From assembly GCF_030682845.1 (NCBI RefSeq), contig NZ_JAUXNK010000075.1:119904-183903 (forward strand): DNA of 64,000 nucleotides, read 5' to 3'. This DNA is from Methanolobus sp. (GTDB lineage Archaea > Halobacteriota > Methanosarcinia > Methanosarcinales > Methanosarcinaceae). The position numbers and the translations under genes are program-made. The notes under the pieces are model-generated. The model ran no database searches. It was not told where the DNA came from and worked only from the letters and a program-made list of their open reading frames with translations. Below, in pieces: positions 52,670 through 61,882 of this stretch (within the stretch, counting starts at the first letter, position 1; every line of letters starts with the position of its first letter).

Positions 52670-53197
52670 TTATTCTAAATTGATCTTCTTGGCCGCAAGC
52701 TCTATAGCTTCTATAAGACTATCTTTTGGCATTATTGTGGCAACAGGGATCCTTAATATCTTCTCGACAGTCGGACTTACGATGGGTGCGCACACAAGAG
52801 CTTTGGCACCATCTCTTTCAGCCCGCACGGCTGCAATTATAGCTTCTTCCATGGAGGTTGCCGAATATTCCCTGATGGTGCAGAGATTCCCGCATATCTT
52901 TCTTTTAGTCTCATTTATATTGTCAAGTACAGGTCGCGCGGCTATCACAGCTATGAAATTCCCCTTCTCCGATCCTTCTATCCTTTTTATTGTTTTCACT
53001 ATCTGACGAAGGGTTTTCATATTTGGCTCTCTTTTTCCGGACATTATCTTGTACAGGGTGCTTTGAGGTATATCGGCCTTTTCTGCAAACTCCAGGGCAG
53101 TAAGGCCAAGTTCATCCTTTATGACCTTTGAAAGCACTTCCCTTAGCCTTTCGTCAGATTCAAAGACAGCATCAGTTATTTTATCAGCGGCATTCAT
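52670..53197 (-). CDS. XRE-type HTH regulator with C-terminal sensing domain
   Basis: The 175-residue protein has a Cro/CI-type helix-turn-helix (about 30-75: LTALEFAEKADIPQSTLYKIMSGKREPNMKTLRQI) and a C-terminal alpha/beta domain (FIAVIAARPVLDNI, AIIAAVRAERDGAKALVCAPIVSPTVEKILRIPVATI) that resembles ligand-binding domains of the PrpR N-terminal type. The ATG at 53197 is used; a GTG at 53206 is possible. It is divergent from the ABC importer operon with about 150 nt between them, so it may control that operon. Confidence 0.82.
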   Translation of the reverse strand: MNAADKITDAVFESDERLREVLSKVIKDELGLTALEFAEKADIPQSTLYKIMSGKREPNMKTLRQIVKTIKRIEGSEKGNFIAVIAARPVLDNINETKRKICGNLCTIREYSATSMEEAIIAAVRAERDGAKALVCAPIVSPTVEKILRIPVATIMPKDSLIEAIELAAKKINLE

Positions 53198-53349
53198 TTG
53201 TCCCACACTACTGTTATGATTAAAATTATATCCTCTTAAGGCAATGTAGTCTTGTATATTAATACGTTTGGGCCATCTGCCTGGACTTAACGGTAATATA
53301 TATAATCTATCTTGTCATGCTTTCAAAAAACGGAACAATAGGTGATAAT

Positions 53350-54357
53350 ATGAGATACAGAACATCTACGAAGTTATATGCTTTTTCGCTTCTGATTATT
53401 TTCATTATAGCAGCCGTACTTATATCCGGTTGTGCCGAAAGAGATACTGAGCCCCAGCAGGTGTCCACACTGACATTCGGATACCAGCCCAGCACCCATC
53501 AGATAGCTTACCTGACTGCGAAAGATCAGGGATGGTGGGCTGAGGATCTTTCTCCGCTAGGTGTGCAGAGAATCAACGACCGGCTTTTCCCGACAGGGGC
53601 CCCTGAAATGTCCGCGATGCTAGCAGGCGAGATAGATGTCGCTTATGTCGGAGCCGCTCCATTCGTAGCTGCTGCTTCAAGCGGTCTTGACGCCAAGATC
53701 GTTGCCGCTGCACAGATACAGGGATCGGATATTGTGCTTCGCAATGACCTTCCATACGAGGGTCCGGAGAACCTGAGGGGACTCAGGATAGCTACTTTCC
53801 CGCCAGGCACCATACAGGACACACTTCTGAGGGACTGGCTTAGGGATAACGGCATCAACCCTGATAGAGATGTCAATATTATTCCAATGGGCCCGGGAGA
53901 TGCTGTGACAGCGCTCTCTGCCAGACAGGTCGATGCGGTGTTCCTGCCTCATCCGGCACCAACCCAGATCGAAGTGCAGGGTATTGGCAGATCGGTAGTT
54001 CTCTCCGGAGAGATGAAAGAAGACCATGCATGCTGTGTAGTTGTGGTCAGTGGCAATCTCATACGCAACCACCCGGAGATCGTGCAGCAGATAGTTGCTA
54101 CCCATGTACGTGCAACCCAGTACGACACTGAGCATGTTGATGAGGCAGCCGCCACTTTTGCTGAAGACCAGGACTGGGATGTTAGTGTAGTAGAGAAGTC
54201 CCTTGCGGACTGGGACGGCACATGGGTGGCCGATCCTGGTGTAATCATTAACTCCACAGTTGAGTATGCACAGGTCCAGTACGAGCAGGGCACCATTAAC
54301 AGACAACTCACACAGGACGACCTCTTTGATCTGAGCTTCTATGAAGCTCTTGATTAA
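53350..54357 (+). CDS. ABC importer substrate-binding lipoprotein (NitT/TauT/SsuA type)
   Basis: The 335-residue protein has a signal peptide ending in LISGC, so it is lipid-anchored outside the membrane, followed by a type II periplasmic-binding fold of the SsuA/TauA/NMT1 family (LTFGYQPSTHQIAYLTAKDQGWW, GEIDVAYVGAAPFVAAASSG, LRIATFPPGTIQDTLLRDWLRDNGI). Such proteins bind sulfonates, nitrate, thiamine precursors or related molecules; the ligand cannot be told from the sequence. AGGTG lies before the ATG at 53350. Permease and ATPase genes follow. Confidence 0.88.
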   Translation: MRYRTSTKLYAFSLLIIFIIAAVLISGCAERDTEPQQVSTLTFGYQPSTHQIAYLTAKDQGWWAEDLSPLGVQRINDRLFPTGAPEMSAMLAGEIDVAYVGAAPFVAAASSGLDAKIVAAAQIQGSDIVLRNDLPYEGPENLRGLRIATFPPGTIQDTLLRDWLRDNGINPDRDVNIIPMGPGDAVTALSARQVDAVFLPHPAPTQIEVQGIGRSVVLSGEMKEDHACCVVVVSGNLIRNHPEIVQQIVATHVRATQYDTEHVDEAAATFAEDQDWDVSVVEKSLADWDGTWVADPGVIINSTVEYAQVQYEQGTINRQLTQDDLFDLSFYEALD

Positions 54358-54442
54358 TAATTTTTATGGTGATGAGTTGGATACTGTTAAAAAACGATAA
54401 GGTAACAATCGCTGGAATATTTTCAAATTATGTAGGGGAATC

Positions 54443-55270
54443 ATGGTTAGGGGAAGCTTTCAAAGATTAAAGAATAACAGTGTGGAATTATTATCTGTAG
54501 TTTCTGCGCTGATCATCTGGCAGGTGACGGCTGTCTATATTGTACAGAACAAGTTTTTCCTTCCCAGTTTCACAGATGTTGCTGAAGCATTCATTATTAC
54601 CATTTCAAGGCAGGGTGTATTCCCTTTCCTCTCTATGAACCTTGAGCTTCCGGTGCTGCTGGTTGACACCCTCTATAGCCTTATGCACTTCTCTATCGGT
54701 CTTGCAGCTGCCCTGGCCATAGGTATCCCGGTGGGTATGCTCATGGGCTGGTTCAGATCCGTTGAAAGAGTTTTCGATCCTTTGATAGAGATAGTACGTC
54801 CCATACCTCCTCTTGCATGGATCCCCTTTGCTATAATCTGGATAGGACTAAACCCATTTGGAGCAGGATTTGTGATATTCATTGGAGCTCTGTTCCCTAT
54901 AATAATCAACACATTCACAGGCTTCAAAAGTGTTCCACGGATATATGTTGAAGCTGCAAAGGTCCTCGGATGCAACACTGACCGTGAACTGATGAGACGT
55001 GTCGCCATACCCTCCGCTCTCCCTTCAATAGCAGCAGGTGTCAGGATAGCTATGGGTGTAGGCTGGATGTGTCTGGTAGCGGCCGAGATGTTCGGTGTCA
55101 GCAGGAACGGCCTTGGGTTCAAGATATGGCACAACTATTATTTACATCACATGGATTTTGTGCTGGTTTATATGCTTGTCCTGGGATTCCTGGGGCTTTT
55201 GATAGACCGGCTATTAAGATCCTATCTTGAGGACAAGTTCTTTAAATGGCGGACGGGAGTAGTGATGTAA
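54443..55270 (+). CDS. ABC importer permease (SsuC/TauC type)
   Basis: The 275-residue protein has six membrane helices and the BPD transport signature EAAKVLGCNTDRELMRRVAIPSALPSIAAGVRIAMG, where the permease contacts the ATPase, plus PIPPLAWIPFAIIWIGLN typical of the SsuC/TauC/NrtB family. TAGGGGAATC precedes the ATG. It is 85 nt after the binding-protein gene and directly followed by the ATPase gene. Confidence 0.92.
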   Translation: MVRGSFQRLKNNSVELLSVVSALIIWQVTAVYIVQNKFFLPSFTDVAEAFIITISRQGVFPFLSMNLELPVLLVDTLYSLMHFSIGLAAALAIGIPVGMLMGWFRSVERVFDPLIEIVRPIPPLAWIPFAIIWIGLNPFGAGFVIFIGALFPIIINTFTGFKSVPRIYVEAAKVLGCNTDRELMRRVAIPSALPSIAAGVRIAMGVGWMCLVAAEMFGVSRNGLGFKIWHNYYLHHMDFVLVYMLVLGFLGLLIDRLLRSYLEDKFFKWRTGVVM

Positions 55271-56035
55271 ATGGGCAGGGTAAACATAAAGGGTGTGTCC
55301 CGGAAGTTCGTGAAAGACGACATAGTACGGACCCTGGCCCTTGATAACGTAAGTCTGGATATTGAGGATAAGGAGTTTGTATGCTTCATAGGTCCTTCCG
55401 GGTGCGGGAAGACTACCTTGCTCAGGATAGTTTCCGGGCTTGACTATCCCGATGAAGGTGAGGTTTTCGTTGACAATGAACGTATAAAAGGTCCGGGACC
55501 TACAAGAGGCATGGTATTCCAGGAGTATTCCCTTTTCCCCTGGAAGACCGTTATAGATAATGTTATATTCGGTCCCCAGATGAGGGGAGTGCAAAAGAAG
55601 GATGCAATTGAAGAAGCACAAAAGTACCTGGAGCTTGTTGGCCTTGAACAGTTCAGGGACAGTTATCCTCATGAGCTCTCAGGAGGCATGAAGCAAAGGG
55701 TTGCAATAGCCCGTGCCCTTGCAAATGAACCCCAAGTGCTTCTTATGGATGAGCCCTTCGGAGCCCTTGATGCTCAGACAAGGAATTCATTGCAGCATGA
55801 ACTACTGGATATCTGGCAAAAAAAGAACATCACTATTCTTTTTGTCACGCATAGTGTGGATGAGGCAGTTTTCCTTGCGGACAGGATCGTTATAATGACT
55901 GCACGGCCAGGTAAGATCAAAGAAGTAATAAGAGTCGATATCCAAAGGCTGCGTGACAGGACAAGCACGGAAGTCAATCAATTACGTAACCGTGTGCTGA
56001 AGCTACTGGCAGAAGAGCAGAAAAAAATAAGCTGA
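55271..56035 (+). CDS. ABC importer ATPase (SsuB/TauB type)
   Basis: The 254-residue ATPase has Walker A GPSGCGKTT, the Q-loop FQEYSLFPW, the signature LSGGMKQRVAIARAL, Walker B VLLMDEPFGALD and the switch His in FVTHSVDEAVFLADR. It powers the importer formed with the upstream permease and binding protein. The ATG immediately follows the permease stop. Confidence 0.95.
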   Translation: MGRVNIKGVSRKFVKDDIVRTLALDNVSLDIEDKEFVCFIGPSGCGKTTLLRIVSGLDYPDEGEVFVDNERIKGPGPTRGMVFQEYSLFPWKTVIDNVIFGPQMRGVQKKDAIEEAQKYLELVGLEQFRDSYPHELSGGMKQRVAIARALANEPQVLLMDEPFGALDAQTRNSLQHELLDIWQKKNITILFVTHSVDEAVFLADRIVIMTARPGKIKEVIRVDIQRLRDRTSTEVNQLRNRVLKLLAEEQKKIS

Positions 56036-56053
56036 TACCTCCGGGTTTTAACT

Positions 56054-56482
56054 TCATTCAGAGCGCACTATGACCTTGGTGCCGGATTCGATCTCTTTTA
56101 CATGTACTTTCCCTATCATTTCAAGTGTTGCATTGGCTCTGGCAAATCCCAGGGAGCACCCCGGGCGTATCGAGATAGTCCCACCTGCGGTGGCTAATCC
56201 ATTCACAGTTACAGAATCAAAGAATTTCAGATCATTATATGCTTCAACATTTCCATTGATCTCACATCCCGGTCCAATAACAATGTCATCAGCTTTGACA
56301 TTTCCCCTGACGGAAGAGTTTTTCCCAAGCTTCAGAGTCCCCTTTACAACGAGGCCTTTCCAGAAAGAGGATGCTGCTCCTGCAATAAAGTTACCGTCAA
56401 TAATGACATCATTCTCAAAGTAAGACCTTCTCCTGGCAATATAAGTGTTTGATGCCTTATGATATCTAAGATCTGAACTCAT
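56054..56482 (-). CDS. Bactofilin-like polymer-forming protein
   Basis: The 142-residue protein has the repeating beta-helix pattern of bactofilins: NDVIIDGNFIAGA, GLVVKGTLKLGKNSSVRGNVKADDIVIGPGCEINGNVEAYNDLKFFDSVTVNGLATAGGTISIRPGC (pattern only). Bactofilins polymerise into filaments that scaffold envelope processes in bacteria; archaeal homologues are little studied. The ATG at 56482 is favoured since AGGTGA precedes it at a normal distance, rather than an ATG at 56491 directly after that site. It is convergent with the ABC operon. Confidence 0.75.
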   Translation of the reverse strand: MSSDLRYHKASNTYIARRRSYFENDVIIDGNFIAGAASSFWKGLVVKGTLKLGKNSSVRGNVKADDIVIGPGCEINGNVEAYNDLKFFDSVTVNGLATAGGTISIRPGCSLGFARANATLEMIGKVHVKEIESGTKVIVRSE

Positions 56483-56644
56483 CTCATTCACCTGAACTTA
56501 CTCTATAGTTTCGTTCATTATAAATTGATTGTATCCTATCGTCCATTCATGAGTACAGGTTAAGTGAGTTGAAGTTGACATCTGTTAATTTCTGGAAAAT
56601 GGGTATGGCTTCCTGTTAATGACAAGTATTATATATAATCGCAT

Positions 56645-56660
56645 ATATACAATTGTATAT
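56645..56660. promoter_or_regulatory. Perfect 16-bp palindrome upstream of the histidine kinase gene
   Basis: ATATACAATTGTATAT is a perfect palindrome ending about 10 nt before the TATA-like ctttatataataattt (56669-56684) of the kinase gene. The position suggests a dimeric regulator site, although AT-rich palindromes can arise by chance. Confidence 0.4.
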
Positions 56661-56702
56661 TTCTGGGCCTTTATATAATAATTTGGACATCTGGTTAGTT
56701 TT

Positions 56703-58739
56703 ATGGACCGGGGTGCATGGATGGTCAATAGTAGTAATGAATACCAGTCGGCAGGCAATATTGATACAGATTGCTCCATAGGACACGGTCCTCTTTACGT
56801 ATTGGAAAGCAGGCCCCTACCTGGAGGGCTGGAACAGGCCAGAATTTTTTTCGATACCCTGAATTCCCTTATCCTTACAACAGATACTGAACATCGAATA
56901 CTTTCCATGAACCGCATGGCAGAGAAATTGCTGGGTTATAAGGATAATGAGCTTGCAGGTAAGAACTGGATAGATACGCTGGTTCATGAAAGCTCCAGGG
57001 AACTGTTAAAAGATGCCTTCCTTGAAATTATCTCAGGGAACACTGCTATTTCAGAACCCCTGCATTCCCTGATAATTGGAAAAGATGTCCCTGAGATAGT
57101 GATATCCTGGAATGTTACATTCCTGAAGGATGATGATGGCTCTCCTGCAGGTTTTATACTCGCAGGCAACGACATTTCCAGGCAAAAAGCTATCGAACTT
57201 AATTGCATACATGAAAATGAAAGGTTGTTGTCCTTCCTTCGTTCTGCCACATACGCAGTGATCTTTTCGGATCACTCCGGCATGATCTCTTTCTGGAATA
57301 AGGCTGCAACTACTCTCTTTGGGTATGACGAAGCTGAGGTCATGGGTGAGCCTCTAACTGTCATTATGCCAAAGCGCTACAAAAAAGCTCACGAGGGATG
57401 GGATCAGATAATTTCCATCGGTAAATCTCCCGTGATGGGCAGGATATTTGAAGCTTCGGGCCTCAGGAAGGATGGAAGTGAATTTCCTCTTGAGATTGCC
57501 GCCACTACCACAAGGATGAATGGCAAGGTCTTCCATGGTGCTTTCCTTAATGATATCTCCAGGCGTAAGATGAAAGAACGTCTGACTACCATTTCCAAGA
57601 ACAAGTACCGCATGATCTTCCAGAAGTCGCCTTTGGGTATCTTTCATTTTGATGAGAAAGGGGTCATTACTCAATGTAATGAGAAACTCGTAAAGATAGT
57701 CGGTGCTGCTCATGAAAATGTCATTAGCACAATTATTAATTTCAATATGCTGACATCCTTCAAAGACGAAGCTATGGTGAAATGCATAAAACAGGTGCTT
57801 TCAGGAATACCGGCCAGGTATGAAGATGATTTCATATCGCCTTTTTCAGACAAGGTCGTACCTATAAAGGCGGAATTCAGTCCTGTCATTTCTGAAGAAG
57901 GCAAGCTCATGGGTGGTGTATGTGTTGTTGAGGATTTCACGGAGCGCAAGACTGCAGAAAAAGCTCTGAGTAAGTACGCCGAAGACCTTGCAAAAGCAAA
58001 CACTGAGCTAAAGTCCCTTGACCGCATGAAAGATGAGTTCCTTTCCAACCTGCGGCACGAACTTAAGACTCCTCTCATTCCCATACGCGGCTACAGCGAG
58101 CTGATGGCTGAAGGTGCCCTTGGTGAGCTTAACGAGAAACAGAAAGATGCTATGGAAAAAGTACTGCTCAGTTCTGAGAGGTTAAAGAGGCTCATAGATT
58201 CTCTTCTTTATGTAAGCATTACTGAAGGTGGCAATGCTGAATATACATTTGTTCTTCTACGTGTGGCCGAGGTTCTCGAATCTGCAATATGTGACCGCTC
58301 ACCGGAAATGATAAGTAAAGGTCATAAGATTGAAAAAGACCTTCCCCGTGACCTTCCTCTGATAGAAGGCGACCTTGAATACTTAACAGATGTATTTGTG
58401 AACCTAATCGATAATGCGATCAAGTTCACACCTTCTGGCGGGAATATCCGCATTTGTGCAGCTGTCGAAGATAGCAACATACACATCCAGATATCTGATG
58501 ACGGGATTGGCATCGAGGAGGCAAATCTGCCAAAGATATTTACTCGGTTCTATCAGGTGGATGGCTCATCAACACGCAAATATGGTGGCAACGGGCTTGG
58601 TCTCTATATCTGTAAAAAAATAGTTGAAGCCCACAAAGGCAGTATCCGCCTGGAGAGCATCCGGAATAGAGGCACTACGATTCATGTATATCTTCCAGTT
58701 GTCACTATTCCTCTCTGTTCATCTTCTCCAAGCACTTAA
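56703..58739 (+). CDS. Soluble PAS-PAS-PAS sensor histidine kinase
   Basis: The 678-residue protein lacks membrane helices. It has three PAS domains (about 45-160, 170-290, 300-420; for example LNSLILTTDTEHRILSMNRMAEKLLGY and FSDHSGMISFWNKAATTLFGY), a HisKA domain with the phospho-accepting His452 in LRHELKTPLIPIRGYSELM, and a HATPase domain with NLIDNAIKFTPSGG (N box), DDGIGIEEANLPKIFTRFYQVD (G1/F box) and GGNGLGLYICKKIVEAHKG (G2). No response regulator is adjacent. The TATA distance suggests a leaderless start at 56703; an ATG at 56721 after GGGGTG is an alternative. Confidence 0.92.
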   Translation: MDRGAWMVNSSNEYQSAGNIDTDCSIGHGPLYVLESRPLPGGLEQARIFFDTLNSLILTTDTEHRILSMNRMAEKLLGYKDNELAGKNWIDTLVHESSRELLKDAFLEIISGNTAISEPLHSLIIGKDVPEIVISWNVTFLKDDDGSPAGFILAGNDISRQKAIELNCIHENERLLSFLRSATYAVIFSDHSGMISFWNKAATTLFGYDEAEVMGEPLTVIMPKRYKKAHEGWDQIISIGKSPVMGRIFEASGLRKDGSEFPLEIAATTTRMNGKVFHGAFLNDISRRKMKERLTTISKNKYRMIFQKSPLGIFHFDEKGVITQCNEKLVKIVGAAHENVISTIINFNMLTSFKDEAMVKCIKQVLSGIPARYEDDFISPFSDKVVPIKAEFSPVISEEGKLMGGVCVVEDFTERKTAEKALSKYAEDLAKANTELKSLDRMKDEFLSNLRHELKTPLIPIRGYSELMAEGALGELNEKQKDAMEKVLLSSERLKRLIDSLLYVSITEGGNAEYTFVLLRVAEVLESAICDRSPEMISKGHKIEKDLPRDLPLIEGDLEYLTDVFVNLIDNAIKFTPSGGNIRICAAVEDSNIHIQISDDGIGIEEANLPKIFTRFYQVDGSSTRKYGGNGLGLYICKKIVEAHKGSIRLESIRNRGTTIHVYLPVVTIPLCSSSPST

Positions 58740-59445
58740 GAGTGATCAAAGACAAGGAGGTCGCAGTAATATCTCCCGTGCCTTTTCCCCATGACCCATT
58801 TGTATTCATGCTGGAAAAGAGCCACAAATTTTCTCTTTCCAGTTCACGGGCGTATCCTGCAAGCAGTAAAGCCTGCATGACCAGATTGCTTGTGGCGATA
58901 GGTCCCCATGCTCCTCCCAGGGTGCACCTTGAAAGCAGCCATCCGGCACGTTCCTGAATGAATCCGCTCCAATCATGAATATCTTTGTCTACAAGTCTCC
59001 CCTGCGATAACAGGGCCTGCAGTATAAGAGCTGTTGTTCCGGGATGCTCCCAGGCTGGTCCATAGTTCTCAACAAGCCATGAACATCCATTCATGTTCTC
59101 TATCCCCATATCTGCAAGAGCGATAAGTGCATAGGCTGTGTCGTACACTTCCTCATTCCATGAGCTGCCACTCTGCTCCGACAGCATCCATGTGCTCACA
59201 TCAGGGTAAGCAATGCCAATAGCTGCAAGGGCTGAGGCTGCCCTGGAGGTATCTCTCAGGGAGTGATTCCATGAACCTTCAGTTTTCAGCCTTATCAGCC
59301 TTGGTGCCATGTCGCTCTTCACATCCCAGAGGTGGCATGCAAGCATGGCGCGTGAAAGTTCCTTCACCTCATGGATGTTCCTGGAAAGGAGCCAATTAAA
59401 GGAGATCTCACTTTTGAAGTACATAATGGCATAGATGCCAGCCAT
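58705..59445 (-). CDS. Alpha/alpha-toroid (terpenoid-cyclase/prenyltransferase-like) protein
   Basis: The 246-residue protein has repeats typical of prenyltransferase and squalene-oxidase-like toroids: GSWNHSLRDTSRAASALAAIG, SSWNEEVYDTAYALIALADMG, AWEHPGTTALILQALL, GAWGPIATSNLVMQALLLAG and GSWGKGTGDITATSLSLITLK. No DxDD cyclase motif is evident, so catalysis is uncertain. The last 35 nt overlap the 3' end of the kinase gene on the other strand. The start may also be the ATG at 59424. The substrate and role are unknown. Confidence 0.75.
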   Translation of the reverse strand: MAGIYAIMYFKSEISFNWLLSRNIHEVKELSRAMLACHLWDVKSDMAPRLIRLKTEGSWNHSLRDTSRAASALAAIGIAYPDVSTWMLSEQSGSSWNEEVYDTAYALIALADMGIENMNGCSWLVENYGPAWEHPGTTALILQALLSQGRLVDKDIHDWSGFIQERAGWLLSRCTLGGAWGPIATSNLVMQALLLAGYARELERENLWLFSSMNTNGSWGKGTGDITATSLSLITLKCLEKMNREE

Positions 59446-59518
59446 TTATTTATTGTTTTGCAGGAACTCGTACATCTAAAACCGGAAATAAGGACGAAAT
59501 GTGCTCTTCCTGGTATTC

Positions 59519-60352
59519 TTATTGTTTGAAATTCTCCACGCTGTCAACAATGCGGCTGAACTCCCTGAACCATTCAAGGTCTGAATTGCCTTCAAGGTGT
59601 ACTCTGCCATTATCTTCCATCGTTGCTACTGCCGGATCAATTGGCAGTTCTCCCAGTACCGGTACATTGAAATCTGCTGCGGCCTTTTCAACGCCTCCGG
59701 TTCCGTAGATATCGATCTTCTCATTGCAGTGGGGGCATTTCATACCGCTCATATTCTCGACGATCCCAATGACCGGGACCTTGAGCATACTGGCAAAGGT
59801 GAGTGATTTCCTTACGCTGAGCAGGGCCACATCCTGGGGGGTTGTCACAACCACTGCCCCGTCAAGTTTCTCAATCAACTGGGCAATGCTCAGGGGCTCG
59901 TCGCCAGTTCCGGGGGGAAGGTCAATGAAAAGATAGTCCAGTTTGCCCCATGAGACTTCCTGCAGGAACTGCTTGATGGCTCCCATCTTTGCAGGCCCCC
60001 TCCATATTATAGGAGAGTCCCTGTCTTCCACAAGGAGTGCTATTGACATAACACTCAGGTTTTCGGTAACCTGTATCGGGACTATGCCATTTTCGTCAAC
60101 AGAGGGTCTCATGTCTTCGATTCCAAACATCTTGGGAATGCTGGGTCCGTGAATGTCAGCATCAAGAAGGCCTACCTTGTATCCGCGGTCTGCAAGACGT
60201 GCAGCAAGGTTAGCGGCAACAGTGCTTTTGCCTACGCCTCCTTTTCCGCTCATGACCATTATCTTCTTTCTGATGGCTCTCATCTGCTTTATAAGCCTGG
60301 ATTCCTGCGGTTTCTGTAACAGGTCCTGAGGGCTCTGTATTGTTTGTGTCAT
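59519..60352 (-). CDS. Mrp/Nbp35-type Fe-S cluster carrier ATPase
   Basis: The 277-residue ATPase has the deviant Walker A GKGGVGKS (36-43), LLDADIHGPSIP, the YLFIDLPPGTGDEPLS motif and a C-x2-C pair (CPHC near residue 206) that binds a bridging Fe-S cluster in a dimer. It carries and delivers Fe-S clusters to apoproteins, important for a methanogen full of Fe-S enzymes. GAGGT lies before the ATG. It lies 93 nt downstream of the DUF134 gene, a common archaeal pairing. Confidence 0.93.
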   Translation of the reverse strand: MTQTIQSPQDLLQKPQESRLIKQMRAIRKKIMVMSGKGGVGKSTVAANLAARLADRGYKVGLLDADIHGPSIPKMFGIEDMRPSVDENGIVPIQVTENLSVMSIALLVEDRDSPIIWRGPAKMGAIKQFLQEVSWGKLDYLFIDLPPGTGDEPLSIAQLIEKLDGAVVVTTPQDVALLSVRKSLTFASMLKVPVIGIVENMSGMKCPHCNEKIDIYGTGGVEKAAADFNVPVLGELPIDPAVATMEDNGRVHLEGNSDLEWFREFSRIVDSVENFKQ

Positions 60353-60445
60353 TTGGTAACCTCTTTATAATTTATATGATTGGTATCGGATACTAAGTAT
60401 AAATTATTCTGGAATGTAATATATGAATCGGAAGCAGTGCTACTC

Positions 60446-60751
60446 TTAGCCTGTGTGTATGTAACTGCCACCTGATATCTCGATCGCCTTTCCGGTTGTC
60501 AGTGCCAAAGCTACTTTTTTCCTTGCGCTCTGCAGGTCTTCCCAGAACGCCCTCCTTGAAATACCCATCCTGAAAGCTGCCTCTTCCTGCGATACTCCTT
60601 CCAGGTCGACCAGCCTTAAAGCTTCCAGCTCTTCAACTGCAAGTGCTACAGTTTCAAGTTCACTCAGCGGTACTCCCCTTGGTTTGAAATAAAGCACTTC
60701 CGGAGAGCACTCTACTCTTCTTGGGGACTTGGGTCTCCCTCTGCATTTCAT
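60446..60751 (-). CDS. DUF134 family HTH protein
   Basis: The 101-residue protein starts [19 protein letters not shown] and has the DUF134 pattern: [57 protein letters not shown] (pattern only), a sigma70-region-4-like helix-turn-helix. DUF134 proteins are often adjacent to Mrp or dinitrogenase-iron-molybdenum-type proteins, as here, and probably regulate them or respond to metal clusters. The ATG at 60751 is chosen over a TTG one codon earlier. Confidence 0.88.
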   Translation of the reverse strand: MKCRGRPKSPRRVECSPEVLYFKPRGVPLSELETVALAVEELEALRLVDLEGVSQEEAAFRMGISRRAFWEDLQSARKKVALALTTGKAIEISGGSYIHTG

Positions 60752-60837
60752 CAAGCATATTCATGGATATGCCAATATTTATTACTTGCCAGTTAAGTTC
60801 ATATATTTCTTCCCAAATGTGCCTATTTTTGGAAAAA

Positions 60838-61638
60838 TCAGATGAAGTAGGCAGATAAGGTTAATACTCCAAGTGCTATGCAGAATTTGGCGAAATCGAA
60901 TTTCTGGGCCATCTTTATGAACAGATCGATTGTCAGAAGTCCGAAAAGGAATGCAAAGAGCATTGCAAACAGTGCGTTGAGGTCAACTGTCAGCATTCCC
61001 ATGGCAGCTATGCCTATGTTTGCCGCTAAGACTGCGGGTATGCTCATGAGGAAGCTCAGCTTAATAGCATCTGATGCATTGAAATTTCTCAAAAGTAATG
61101 ATGAGACTGTAATGCCGGACCTGCTGATGCCTGGAAGTGCGGCAAAACCCTGGGCTATTCCGGTTATCAGTGAATCATTGAATGTAGGTACTTCTTTTTT
61201 AACCTCTTTCCCAAGCGCTGTTTTTTGCAGGACACCTGTGAATATCAGTAGTAATCCTATAAATGCGGTTGCTATCTTGGCTGAGAAGTCCGTAAAGCCT
61301 GTGGCAAATATCACAAGTGGGAGGCCAACAATTCCGGTCAGTAGTGTTGAGGTTACCAGGAAGCTTATAAGTGCATGATCCTCTGCCTTGCGGGAGCCAA
61401 TATTACGGATATACTGGGGTATATTTTCAAAAATTCCTTTAAGGTCTTTCCTGAAATAGATGGTTGCTGAGAGGAGGGTGCCTGTATGTAGCCATATAGA
61501 GATTGGCAAGGCTTCAGCAAGCGTCTTGTCAAAGACATTGATCATTACAAGAGTTGTCATACCCTCGCTGCTTATCGGGAGCCATTCGGCTATGCCCTGG
61601 ACCACCCCAATCACTATTGCCTCATAGAATGTTAACAT
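60838..61638 (-). CDS. UppP/BacA-type polyprenyl-diphosphate phosphatase
   Basis: The 266-residue protein has about eight membrane helices and two family motifs: GIAEWLPISSEGM near residue 20 (usual form ...E-x-LPISS-x-GH) and ALPGISRSGIT near residue 170. The His at the end of the first motif is Met here. In archaea the substrate is probably a dolichyl-type diphosphate used in glycan assembly. An ATG at 61647 is an alternative start. It is divergent from the small gene at 61883. Confidence 0.88.
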   Translation of the reverse strand: MLTFYEAIVIGVVQGIAEWLPISSEGMTTLVMINVFDKTLAEALPISIWLHTGTLLSATIYFRKDLKGIFENIPQYIRNIGSRKAEDHALISFLVTSTLLTGIVGLPLVIFATGFTDFSAKIATAFIGLLLIFTGVLQKTALGKEVKKEVPTFNDSLITGIAQGFAALPGISRSGITVSSLLLRNFNASDAIKLSFLMSIPAVLAANIGIAAMGMLTVDLNALFAMLFAFLFGLLTIDLFIKMAQKFDFAKFCIALGVLTLSAYFI

Positions 61639-61710
61639 TCTGCCCATATCTGATTTTTTTGTATATATATTGGGTGGTCTTTAAGGTATTATGCACATAT
61701 GGGTATAATT

Positions 61711-61738
61711 ATATATTCTTATTCCAAACAGAATATAT
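61711..61738. promoter_or_regulatory. Perfect 9-bp inverted repeat in a divergent promoter region
   Basis: ATATATTCT (61711-61719) and AGAATATAT (61730-61738) flank a 10-nt centre, one helical turn apart from arm to arm, between the divergent UppP-type gene and the small gene at 61883. This geometry fits a dimeric repressor site. It lies 64-100 nt from the UppP start. Confidence 0.4.
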
Positions 61739-61882
61739 GTTACGCCTAATAAGGGTTCCAGTATGCTAGGATATGGTTAGTAATTAACATCGGACACTAA
61801 ATCATAATAAGTTACCAGCAAATGTAATTATAAATAGTTATAGAACTCGCAATCCTTTTATTGTAGGAGGGCAGAATTCTAT

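Noticed and set aside
53677..54306. 209-residue ORF on the minus strand
   Set aside because: It is antisense to the ABC binding-protein gene with its intact lipobox and fold motifs.
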